Positions 55,957 through 63,519 of a stretch of DNA of 64,000 nucleotides are shown piece after piece (positions within the stretch are counted from its first letter, which is position 1; each line of letters opens with the position of its first letter). The DNA comes from CAZUYC01 sp964624475 (GTDB lineage: Bacteria; Myxococcota_A; UBA9160; SMWR01): the NCBI GenBank assembly GCA_964624475.1, contig CAZUYC010000083.1, positions 1 through 64,000 on the forward strand. The letters are read 5' to 3'. Below the pieces are notes generated by a model. The model searched no databases. It saw only the letters and a program-made list of their open reading frames with translations, and was not told the DNA's origin. The position numbers were made by a program, and so were the translations under genes.

Positions 55957-56967
55957 TCAGTTCGCGCGGCCCGAGGAGTGGGATCCGGGCGCGAGCCGGC
56001 CGCCCTCCCGGTATTCCCGCATCCGGTACTGGATCTTGCGCGTCGAGATGCCGAGCATCGCGGCCGCGCGGGAGGTGGAGCCGTGGACCGCCTCCAGCGT
56101 GCGCAGGATCGCGACCCGCTCGATCTCGGCCAGGGTCGAGCCGGGGATCGAGACCTCGAGGTCGCGGCAGGGCTTCCCGACCAGCGACGGCCGCAGCTGC
56201 TCGGGCCGGATCCAGCGCTCTCGCGCCATCACCACCGCTCGCTCGATCGCGTTGCCGAGCTCGCGCACGTTGCCGGGCCACGAGTGCGTTCGGAGCACCT
56301 CGAGCGCGTCGGGCGTGAAGCCCTCGACGAGGCGCCCATGGCGCTCCGCCGCGCGCGCGAGGAGCTCCTCCGCGAGCTGCGGGATGTCGGTCCGGCGCTC
56401 GCGCAGCGGCGGGATCTCGATCTGCACGACGCTCAGGCGGTAGAAGAGATCCTCGCGGAAGCGGCCGGCGGCGACCGCCTCGCGCAGGTCGCGATGGGTG
56501 GCGGCCACGAGCCTCACGTCGACCCGGATCGCCTCGCCTCCGTCCTCGGGCTCGAGCGCGCGCGTCTGGAGGAAACGCAGCAGCCTCGCCTGCGTGCCGG
56601 CCGGGATCTCGGCGACGTCGCCGAGGAAGAGGGTGCCGCCGTCGGCCTGCCGCAAGCGGCCCACGCGCTGCGCGGCGGTGGCGCTCGGGTCGTTGCGCGG
56701 GTGGCCGAAGAGCTCGGACTCGAGGGCGGGCTCGCCCTGCGCGTCGCAGCAGACCTCGACGAAGGGGCCGCGGGCGCGCGGGCTCGCCGCGTGGATGGCG
56801 GCGGCGGCGCGCCGCTTTCCGGTACCGATCTCGCCGCAGAGCAGGACGTCGAGGGCGCTCGGGGCGACCCGCTCGATCGCCTCGCGCACGTCGCGGATGC
56901 TCGGGTGAGCGCCGAGGAGCTCATCCGGTCCGCCCTGCGCTCCGCTCAGCTCGCCGCTCCCGCTCAA
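55957..56967 (-). CDS. Degenerate sigma-54-type AAA+ activator with Fis HTH
   Basis: This 336-residue protein has a bacterial enhancer-binding-like AAA+ domain (about 15-250) and a Fis-type HTH (STLAEIERVAILRTLEAVHG, then AAAMLGISTRKIQYRMREY). Walker A reads GEIGTGKRR (45-53), where GETGTGKE is usual. The segment after ELFGHPR reads NDPSATAAQRVG, with no GAFTGA loop, the part that contacts sigma-54. Walker B reads GGTLFLGDVAEI where FLDEI is expected. The Arg finger region (FREDLFYRLSVVQIEIPPLR) is intact. A TTG start preceded by GAGG (7 bases) is likely. No receiver domain precedes it. Confidence 0.8.
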   Translation of the reverse strand: MSGSGELSGAQGGPDELLGAHPSIRDVREAIERVAPSALDVLLCGEIGTGKRRAAAAIHAASPRARGPFVEVCCDAQGEPALESELFGHPRNDPSATAAQRVGRLRQADGGTLFLGDVAEIPAGTQARLLRFLQTRALEPEDGGEAIRVDVRLVAATHRDLREAVAAGRFREDLFYRLSVVQIEIPPLRERRTDIPQLAEELLARAAERHGRLVEGFTPDALEVLRTHSWPGNVRELGNAIERAVVMARERWIRPEQLRPSLVGKPCRDLEVSIPGSTLAEIERVAILRTLEAVHGSTSRAAAMLGISTRKIQYRMREYREGGRLAPGSHSSGRAN

Positions 56968-57156
56968 ATTTCGCCTCGGCGGTGCGACGGCACCCGCCCC
57001 ACCCCAGCCATTGTTCTATCTCGGGATGGGTGGAAAAAGCAACGGTATTTTTACTACACACGAGATCTCCATCCGCCCGCGGAGGCATCGAGGCCTGCAT
57101 CGGCGCGCCTCTAGCGACTCGATCTGCCGGTGCGGGGAGGGGAGAGGCTCTGCGGC
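56968..57156. other. Intergenic region with AT-rich patch
   Basis: This 189-base region lies between the 3' end of a thiolase-like gene and the start of the AAA+ activator gene. A short AT-rich patch (57025-57060, with GGAAAAAGC and TATTTTTAC) stands out and may hold the promoter of the minus-strand pump operon. No convincing -24/-12 sigma-54 promoter was found. Confidence 0.3.
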
Positions 57157-58344
57157 CTAGCGCTTCACGATCACCGAGGAGCCGTGGCCGAAGAGGCCCT
57201 GGTTGGCCGTCACGCCGAGCCTCGCTCCTTCGACCTGGCGCTCGCCGGCCTGGCCGCGCAGCTGCCAGGTGAGCTCGCAGACCTGCGCGATCGCCTGCGC
57301 GGGGACCGCCTCGCCGAAGCAGGCGAGCCCGCCGCTCGGGTTCACGGGGACGCGGCCGCCGAGGGTCGTGTCGCCGTCGCGCAGCAGGCGCTCCGCCTCG
57401 CCGGGCTTGCACAGGCCGATGTTCTCGTACCAGTCGAGCTCGAGCGCCGACGAGAGGTCGTAGACCTCGGCCGTGTCGACGTCCGAGGGCTCGACCCCCG
57501 CCTGCTCGTAGGCCGTCTTCGCGATCGAGTCGCGGAACGAGACGTCGGGCGGGCTCACCACCGCGGCGGAGTCGGTCGCGAAGTTCGGCATCTCGATCAG
57601 CGCATTCGGGTAGCGAGGCGTCACCGTCGAGACGGCGGCGATGGCGATCGGCCGGCGCGTGTGGCGCCTTGCATGCTCCATGCTCGAGAGCACGAGCGCC
57701 GCGCCCCCGTCGCTCGTGGCGCAGATCATCAGCAGTCGCAGGGGGTCCGAGACGATCGCCGACTCGAGCACCTCCTCGATCGTGAAGGCCTTCTTGTAGC
57801 GGGCGTTCGGGTTCGTGGTGCCGTGCCGGCTGTTCTTGACCTTGACCCGGGCGAAATCGAGCTCGCTGGCTCCGTACATCTCCATCCGCCGGCGGGCGTA
57901 GAGGCCGAAGTAGACCGGGTTCGTGGCGCCGAGGAGCCGGAAGCGGAGCCAGTCCGGATCGTCGGGGCGGTCGCCGCCCGTCGGCGCGAAGAAGCCCTTC
58001 GGCGCCGCGTCGGCGCCCACCACGAGCGCGACGTCGCAGAGCCCGGCCAGGATGCGCGCGCGGGCGACGTCGATCGCCTGCGCGCCCGAGGCGCAGGCGC
58101 CATAGGAGCTCGCGACCTGAGCGCCGGAGAAGCCGAGCGCCTGGGCGAAGGTCGCGCCGGCGACGAAGCCCGGATAGCCGTTGCGGATGGTGTCGGCGCC
58201 GGCGACGAAGTGGACGTCGCTCCAGGCGAGGCCCGCGTCGCGCAGCGCCGCGCGGGCCGCGGCCACGCCGTACTCGACGAAGTTGCGGCCCCACTTGCCC
58301 CAGGGGTGCATGCCGACGCCCAGGATCGCGACATCCTTCGCCAC
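57157..58344 (-). CDS. Thiolase-like lipid-transfer protein (thiolase set 4)
   Basis: This 395-residue member of the thiolase superfamily starts DVAILGVGMHPWGKWGRNF. The nucleophile loop reads SSYGACASGAQAI with a Cys (C84), but the C-terminal GHP motif is replaced: NPSGGLACFGEAVPAQ. It thus has one half of the thiolase dyad. The GTG start is supported by GGAGG six bases before it. It is preceded on the same strand by its DUF35 partner gene, with a repeat in the 92-base gap. It probably acts on acyl-CoA intermediates. Confidence 0.87.
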   Translation of the reverse strand: MAKDVAILGVGMHPWGKWGRNFVEYGVAAARAALRDAGLAWSDVHFVAGADTIRNGYPGFVAGATFAQALGFSGAQVASSYGACASGAQAIDVARARILAGLCDVALVVGADAAPKGFFAPTGGDRPDDPDWLRFRLLGATNPVYFGLYARRRMEMYGASELDFARVKVKNSRHGTTNPNARYKKAFTIEEVLESAIVSDPLRLLMICATSDGGAALVLSSMEHARRHTRRPIAIAAVSTVTPRYPNALIEMPNFATDSAAVVSPPDVSFRDSIAKTAYEQAGVEPSDVDTAEVYDLSSALELDWYENIGLCKPGEAERLLRDGDTTLGGRVPVNPSGGLACFGEAVPAQAIAQVCELTWQLRGQAGERQVEGARLGVTANQGLFGHGSSVIVKR

Positions 58345-58359
58345 GCGACTCCTCCCGTC

Positions 58360-58436
58360 CGTCTCCGTGCTCCGCTCGGCTTCGCCTCGCTGCGCGGCCG
58401 CTCCGCGGGCTTGCGGCGGCCTCGTTCGCCGCGCCC
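58360..58436. repeat. Dispersed GC-rich repeat between DUF35 and thiolase-like genes, copy 6
   Basis: The gap holds GCTCCGCTCGGCTTCGCCTC, then GCTGCGCGGCCGCTCCGCGG and CTTGCGGCGGCCTC, matching the repeat family at 17307 and the reverse complement of copy 4. Palindromic halves GGCCGC and GGCGGCC could form a hairpin. It ends one base before the stop codon of the DUF35 gene. Confidence 0.6.
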
Positions 58437-58883
58437 TCAGGCGGCGACCGGCCTCCACTTCCAGACCACGTAGTCGTTCGCGTCGTCGGAGTAGAGAGTG
58501 TCGAGGACGAGCTCCATCTCCATTCCCGCCCGCAGCCGATCCGTCCCCACGCCGCGCACCACCTGGCCGAGCACCACCATGCGCTCCGCGGCGAGCTCGA
58601 CTGCGGCGATGGCGTACGGCTCGAAGGGGTCGGGCGCGACGTAGGGCGCCGGCGGCGCGTAGCGGTTGTCGGTGAACGACCAGAGCGTGCCGCGCCGCGA
58701 GAGCTCGACGCTCTCGAACTCCGACCCCTCGCAGGCCGGATTGCGGCAGAAGGCGGTCTCCCTCGGGAAGAAGGTGCTGCCGCAGCTTCGGCAGCGCGTG
58801 CCGATCAGGCGGGGATCCTTCTCGTCCATCCGGAACCAGCCGTCGATGGCCGGAACGCGCTTCCGGGGCGCCTCGCCAGCCAT
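58437..58883 (-). CDS. Zn-ribbon/OB-fold DUF35 protein (with thiolase set 4)
   Basis: This 148-residue DUF35 protein has an intact zinc ribbon (CRSCGSTFFPRETAFCRNPAC, about residues 31-51, the second pair spaced by four residues) and an OB-fold (RGTLWSFTDNRYAPPAPYV onward, then VLGQVVRGVG). Its partner is the following thiolase-like gene, in the reverse gene order of sets 1 and 2 relative to the thiolase. ATG at 58883 follows GGAGGCGGG. Confidence 0.85.
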   Translation of the reverse strand: MAGEAPRKRVPAIDGWFRMDEKDPRLIGTRCRSCGSTFFPRETAFCRNPACEGSEFESVELSRRGTLWSFTDNRYAPPAPYVAPDPFEPYAIAAVELAAERMVVLGQVVRGVGTDRLRAGMEMELVLDTLYSDDANDYVVWKWRPVAA

Positions 58884-58945
58884 CCCGCCTCCGCCCGTGG
58901 GTCCGGCCAGGTTCTAGCACGCGCGGGCAGTCTTGGGTCAGGCTC

Positions 58946-60424
58946 CTAGCCCCGGGCTCGACGTCGCTCGCGGCCGCTCGTCCCCGCGAGCTCCTCGGCG
59001 CGCAGGCGCGCGATCTCCCGCGAGACGATCCGCCGCCAGCGCGGCGTCCGCTCGTGGCGCAGCGCGAGCCGCAGGAGCGTCAGCGCATCGCGCGGGCTCC
59101 CGTGCAGCGACTCGAAGACGCCGAGCGCGTGCAGGAAGGCCGGGTCGCTCGGCCGGCTCTCGAGGGCCTTGCGCAGGCGCGGGCCGTCGCCGGGCGTGAA
59201 GCGGTGGGCGAGCGCGGAGAGCCGGGTCAGGTGGAGGATGGCCTTGCGGCTGCGGTGGAGGCGCACCGCCCGGAGCGCCACCTCGAGCGCCTCCTCGGTA
59301 CGGCCGAGCCCGGCGAGCGCCTCCGAGAGGCGCAAGAGGAGCCTTCCGTCCGCGTCGTTGCGCACGAGCCCCTCGCGCGCCACGCGCTCGGCGTCGGCGA
59401 AGCGCTCCGCCACGAGCAGCGCCGTGCAGAGGTCGAGTCGGGCCTGGAAGTCCTCCGGATCGCGCGCGAGGCAGCGCTCGAGCCACTCGAAGGTGAGCGA
59501 GCCCGATGCGCGCAGCAGCGCGACCCGCCCGCCTTCCGGCCGCAGCGGGGCCGCGGCCACGCGCGGCGCGGCGGGCGGCCCGGCCGGCGCTGCGGCGGCG
59601 GGTGCCGGGGCTGCGGGCGCGACGATCGGGCCGGCTACGGCAGCGATCTGGAGCGCCGCGGGAATCTCGAGCGCGATCCCCTTGCCCGCCCCGTGCGACG
59701 TCGCGACCGCGGCGGGCGCCTGGCTCGCGGCGGCCGGCGGCTGCGTGCGCTCCTCGCGGCGCGCGCGCGCGCGCAGGCCCGCGGCGCGCCGGCGCGACTC
59801 GGACCGCTCGGAGGCCGCCCGCAGCAGGACCGCGCGGGCCGCCGCTTCCCGGACCGACACCGCGCGCAGCGCGACCGCGCGGGAGGCCACCTCGGCCGGC
59901 ACGGGTCCGAGCGCCGGAAGGCCGTCGGTCGCACGCGGGTCGAGCGCGGCCGTCGCCGCCGAGCGGCGCAGCGGCCGCGTCAGGAGGGCTGCCTCGAAGA
60001 CCTGCGGCGCACGCGCGCGCTGCTGCACCGCGACGAGGTCGAGCTCGCGCTCGCGGCGGCGCCGCCGGAGGCCGAGGAACGCCGCGAGCGGGATGCCGCA
60101 GATCCCGATACCGACGCTCGTGAAGATCACGGCGCGCCGCCGCGGCGCGGGAGCCACGAGGCGCGCGAGACCGTCGGCGCCCGAAGCTAGCGCCGCGCGC
60201 ACGGGCGGGAGGCTCGCCGCGAGGCGGCTTCGCAGCAGATCCGCGCTGGCGGCTGCCCCCGCGACGAGGGCGAGGGCGAGGATCGTCAGCGCGGCCCGGG
60301 CCCGGGCCCGGCGCGGGTGCGGGGGGCGATCGGCGCGGGTGCGGGAGGAACGGCGGCGGCGAGGGGTGGCGAAGGGGTCCAACGTTGGCTCCAGCGCGTC
60401 GGCCGCGAGGCGGACGCCGCGCAC
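58946..60424 (-). CDS. TPR-containing membrane protein
   Basis: This 492-residue protein has a first hydrophobic segment near residues 40-60 (LTILALALVAGAAASADLL) and a second around 90-110 (AVIFTSVGIGICGIPLAAFL). An Ala/Pro-rich linker follows. A C-terminal TPR block (about 340-480) includes FQARLDLCTALLVAERFADA and LSEALAGLGRTEEALEVAL. The TPRs suggest scaffolding. GTG at 60424 is preferred, with GGAAGGG upstream; the frame extends further upstream but that region looks non-coding. No recognisable enzyme domain. Confidence 0.6.
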   Translation of the reverse strand: MRGVRLAADALEPTLDPFATPRRRRSSRTRADRPPHPRRARARAALTILALALVAGAAASADLLRSRLAASLPPVRAALASGADGLARLVAPAPRRRAVIFTSVGIGICGIPLAAFLGLRRRRRERELDLVAVQQRARAPQVFEAALLTRPLRRSAATAALDPRATDGLPALGPVPAEVASRAVALRAVSVREAAARAVLLRAASERSESRRRAAGLRARARREERTQPPAAASQAPAAVATSHGAGKGIALEIPAALQIAAVAGPIVAPAAPAPAAAAPAGPPAAPRVAAAPLRPEGGRVALLRASGSLTFEWLERCLARDPEDFQARLDLCTALLVAERFADAERVAREGLVRNDADGRLLLRLSEALAGLGRTEEALEVALRAVRLHRSRKAILHLTRLSALAHRFTPGDGPRLRKALESRPSDPAFLHALGVFESLHGSPRDALTLLRLALRHERTPRWRRIVSREIARLRAEELAGTSGRERRRARG

Positions 60425-60636
60425 ACGTCGGATCCCTTCCAGGAACAACCAGAGTCTAGACGATCCGGAGCGTGGGCGAAAGGCCCCACCAGGCCCGGCT
60501 CGGCCTCCGGCCCGCGAGCCCCGCGGGCCCGCGGGCCTGCACGCCGAGTTGCGCGCTCGTGAACCCGACACCCGGGAGTGTCCGGGGCGAGCGCCTCGCG
60601 GTTGCGCGCTCCCCGGGGCGGGCATCCGAGGTGGCG
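60425..60636. other. Intergenic region, no feature recognised
   Basis: This 212-base gap lies between the TPR protein start and the amidohydrolase stop. It is GC-rich with an inverted-looking GCCCGCGGGCCCGCGGGC-type stretch around 60520-60540 that could be a terminator for the amidohydrolase. No open reading frame or RNA is evident. Confidence 0.35.
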
Positions 60637-61785
60637 TCAGCGGAGCCCGTAGAAGCGCATCGCGTTCTCGCCGAGCACCTTCCTCTGCGAGGCGAGCGGC
60701 AGCGACGCCAGCCGCTCGCGCAACTCGGCCACGACGCCCATCTCGGCGTCGAGATGCGGATAGTCCGAGGCCCAGATCACGTAGTCGTCGCCGAGGTGGG
60801 CCACGACGGGGGCGGTGAGCGTCTCGTCCGGATCCGCCGAGATCACGCACTGGCGCCGGAAGTACTCGCTCGGCAGCAGCTTCAGCGCGGTCGGGAAGCC
60901 GCCGCGCTCGACCTTGTGGTCGAGGCGATCGAGCCAGGCCGTGATCCAGTTCGAGCCCGCCTCGAGCACGGCGCACTTGAGCTTCGGGTACTTCTCGAAG
61001 AGACCCGTCACCATCATCTGCGTGAAGGCGGCCATCACCTCGACGGCGAGGAAGGCGAACAGGAAGACGCCGTCTGCGCCGGTGCCGCTGCGCGCCCACG
61101 GCGCAAAGGTCATGTCCTCGCGCGCCACCACGTGGAAGGCGATCGGAATGTCGAGGTCCGAGACCGTCGCCCAGAAGCGGTCGAAGTCGGGGTCGTCGAG
61201 CGACTTGCCGCGCCGCGCCGCGCGGTCGGGCGACAGATACACGCCCACGCAGCCGTCGCGGCGCGCGCGCTGGACCTCTTCGACCGCGCCTTCCGGGTTC
61301 AGCAGCGTGATGTGGGCCACGGGGTAGAGGCGCGAGGGACTCGTGCGGCAGAAGTCGACGATCCAGCGGTTGTAGGCGCGGCTGTAGGCGAGCGCGAGCT
61401 CGGGATCCTCGACGCCGCCCTCCCAGGCGATGCCGATCGTGGGGTAGAGCAGCACCTTGTCGATGCCCTCGCCGTCCATCACGGCGAGGCGTGCGCGCGG
61501 GTCGTAGCCGCCGGGCGGCGCGCCGTCCTGATACGTGCGCTGGCCCGGGATCTGGAAGGCCAGCTTCTCCGCGGGCGTCTCGGCCTCGATGCCGCCGAGC
61601 GCACCGAGCCGGCCCTTCAGCATGCGGGTCGGCTGGTTGTCGATGAACAGATTCTCGAAGCCGTCGGCGTCGATGCCGACGCGCAGCGCGCGATCCCGGA
61701 ACTTCGGATCGATGTAGCGCTGCCAGGTGTCGGCGGGCTCGAGCACGTGCCCGTCGGCGTCGACGGTGAGCAGATCGCGCGGCAT
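60637..61785 (-). CDS. Amidohydrolase-family protein (amidohydrolase 2)
   Basis: This 382-residue metal-dependent hydrolase/decarboxylase has the N-terminal metal motif DADGHVLEP, with Asp replacing the first His of the classic HxH. Later motifs are YPTIGIAW, PIAFHVVARED, LEAGSNWITAWLDRLD and the C-terminal WASDYPHLDAEM. The Asp variant is common in ACMSD-like and 2-hydroxyacid decarboxylases. ATG at 61785 is preceded by AAGGAG three bases before it; an alternative ATG at 61812 adds nine residues. Confidence 0.87.
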   Translation of the reverse strand: MPRDLLTVDADGHVLEPADTWQRYIDPKFRDRALRVGIDADGFENLFIDNQPTRMLKGRLGALGGIEAETPAEKLAFQIPGQRTYQDGAPPGGYDPRARLAVMDGEGIDKVLLYPTIGIAWEGGVEDPELALAYSRAYNRWIVDFCRTSPSRLYPVAHITLLNPEGAVEEVQRARRDGCVGVYLSPDRAARRGKSLDDPDFDRFWATVSDLDIPIAFHVVAREDMTFAPWARSGTGADGVFLFAFLAVEVMAAFTQMMVTGLFEKYPKLKCAVLEAGSNWITAWLDRLDHKVERGGFPTALKLLPSEYFRRQCVISADPDETLTAPVVAHLGDDYVIWASDYPHLDAEMGVVAELRERLASLPLASQRKVLGENAMRFYGLR

Positions 61786-61971
61786 ACGCTCCTTCCGGCG
61801 AGCCAGAGCCATGATAGAGCACCGTCGTCGCGCGTGCGTCCCGGGGCGCCACCCGGCGATCCGAGAGCAGCGGCGCGCTCGGCGATGCCCTCGTCGGCAG
61901 GGCGTCCGAAGGGGGCGGCGCATCGGAGATCCACGAGTTCTTTTCGGAGGCGCGCGCCAACCACTCTCGAG
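61786..61971. other. Intergenic region, no feature recognised
   Basis: This 186-base gap lies upstream of the amidohydrolase and downstream of the diheme cytochrome gene on the same strand. It may carry the amidohydrolase promoter. The shape is unremarkable and no RNA or repeat was seen. Confidence 0.3.
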
Positions 61972-63357
61972 TCACGGACCGGGAAGCGGGCAGGAGTCGA
62001 GCAGCTCGGCGCGCGCCTGCTCGAGCGCCGCGATCGCCTCGCGGGCGAGCGCGCGGCGGCGGAAGAGCGAGCAGGAGGCGCGCTCGGTCTGGCGCCGGGC
62101 TTCCTCCAGGCGCAGGACCGCGGCGGTGTGGAGCTCGGCGTCCGCGAGCACGCGGATCGCGTCGCCGGTCTCCTCGGCGGCGCTCCCGAGCAGGCGCCGC
62201 GCCTCGGCGCGCTCGAAGTGGCCCAGCTCGCGGCTCTGCTCCAGCGCCTCGAGGCTCTGGCGGACGTTCTCGAGCGCGTTGATCACGCGCAGGAACGCAG
62301 CCACGGCCTGCGTCTGCGTGGCGTCGAGGCGGATCCCGACGCCGCGCGGGTCGAGGCTCGCGAGGAAGCGGCCGGACGGGGAGGCGTTGAAGGCGTCGCC
62401 GCTGTAGAAGGCCACCGCGCCCTCGAGGGTCGCGACCGAGCCGTCGTGGAAGAAGGGGGGCGTGTCGGCGGCCTCGACGAGCGGGGGCGTGTTGAAGGTC
62501 CCGTCGCCCGGGAACCCCTGCCCGTCGTCGGGCGGCACGAGCTCGCCGGAGAGCCGTGCGGGGCGGTCCGGCAGCGCCTCGACGCCGGTCGAGAAGTTCG
62601 CGTTGCCGAGGTCGGCGCCGTTCAGGAAGGTGTTCGCGCCGGCGTTGCGGTGGCAGATGTTGCACTTGCCGAGCGAATCGTCGAGGAAGATCTCCTGCCC
62701 GCGTCGGGCGACGGCGCCGCGCAGCGGCAGCGGCAGCGCGAGCTCGGCCTGGCGCCCGAGCGAGAGCTGGAAGGCCTCGAGCGCATCGAGCTCGTCCTCC
62801 GTGGGCAGGCGGAAGTCGACGCCGGGCACGCGGGCGAGCGTCTTCGTGAAGTGCTGGTCCACCGCGCCCGTGGCGAAGGAGCGCAGCGAACCGTCGCCAG
62901 GCGCTCCGTCTCCCGACCAGCCGGTGCGCGGCCCGCCCGGGCTCGCGACCGAGGTGCGGAGCGCCAGCGTGTGCGGGATACCGCGCAGGACGAAGCGGTT
63001 CGCGAGGTCGTCGAAGCCGTCCTGGTTCTCGAGGATCAGCGCGAGCTCGCGCATGAGCCTCGGGTTCTCGAAGTTCTCGCGCAGCTCGGGTACGCGCTCC
63101 GCGACGAAGAGCGGGTCGTCGGGCGGGAGCCCCGCGATGAAGGCGGGGTCGAGCGTCAGGTTGTTCTCCGAGGGATGGCAGGTCCCGCAGGTGCGGCCGT
63201 TGCCGGCGAAGGTCTCCTCGAAGAAGATCCGCCGGCCCTTTTCAACCGGGGACGGATCGGGCGTCCGACAGGCGGGAAGCGCGAGCGCGCCCGCGACGGC
63301 GATCGGCACCGCGAGCCCCCGCCAGGGCGCCGCCGACGGACGCGCCCGCTTCCGCAT
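61972..63357 (-). CDS. Diheme cytochrome c peroxidase-like lipoprotein
   Basis: This 461-residue secreted protein has a lipoprotein signal (GLAVPIAVAGALALPAC; lipobox LPAC). There are two CxxCH haem sites: RTCGTCHPSEN near residue 57 and GKCNICHRNAG near 230. Blocks such as FENPRLMRELALI and TPPFFHDGSVATLEGAV are typical of the diheme cytochrome c peroxidase/MauG family. The last 110 residues are helical and not typical of the family. ATG at 63357 is preceded by GGGAGGG. It could deliver electrons to, or reduce peroxide in, the periplasm. Confidence 0.85.
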   Translation of the reverse strand: MRKRARPSAAPWRGLAVPIAVAGALALPACRTPDPSPVEKGRRIFFEETFAGNGRTCGTCHPSENNLTLDPAFIAGLPPDDPLFVAERVPELRENFENPRLMRELALILENQDGFDDLANRFVLRGIPHTLALRTSVASPGGPRTGWSGDGAPGDGSLRSFATGAVDQHFTKTLARVPGVDFRLPTEDELDALEAFQLSLGRQAELALPLPLRGAVARRGQEIFLDDSLGKCNICHRNAGANTFLNGADLGNANFSTGVEALPDRPARLSGELVPPDDGQGFPGDGTFNTPPLVEAADTPPFFHDGSVATLEGAVAFYSGDAFNASPSGRFLASLDPRGVGIRLDATQTQAVAAFLRVINALENVRQSLEALEQSRELGHFERAEARRLLGSAAEETGDAIRVLADAELHTAAVLRLEEARRQTERASCSLFRRRALAREAIAALEQARAELLDSCPLPGP

Positions 63358-63519
63358 GGCCCGACCCTCCCGGGTTGCGCGGCGCGCGGCCGCGGGGCCG
63401 GGGCTCCCCGCCCCGACCTCTGCGGAGGGATCGGTCGCGGGCGCGGCCCGCCGCGTGAGAGCCCTCACCGGACGCCGAGCGGGATACACTGGGGCGCGCG
63501 TTCCCCGGAGGTTCCCCGC
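63358..63519. other. Divergent promoter region
   Basis: These are 162 bases between the divergent cytochrome and CoA-transferase genes. The plus-strand gene has GGAGG eight bases before its ATG. No clear -10/-35 pair was seen in this GC-rich segment. Confidence 0.3.

Noticed and set aside
56968..57156. A sigma-54 -24/-12 promoter near the AAA+ activator
   Set aside because: No TGGC-N8-TTGC-like spacing was found in either orientation.
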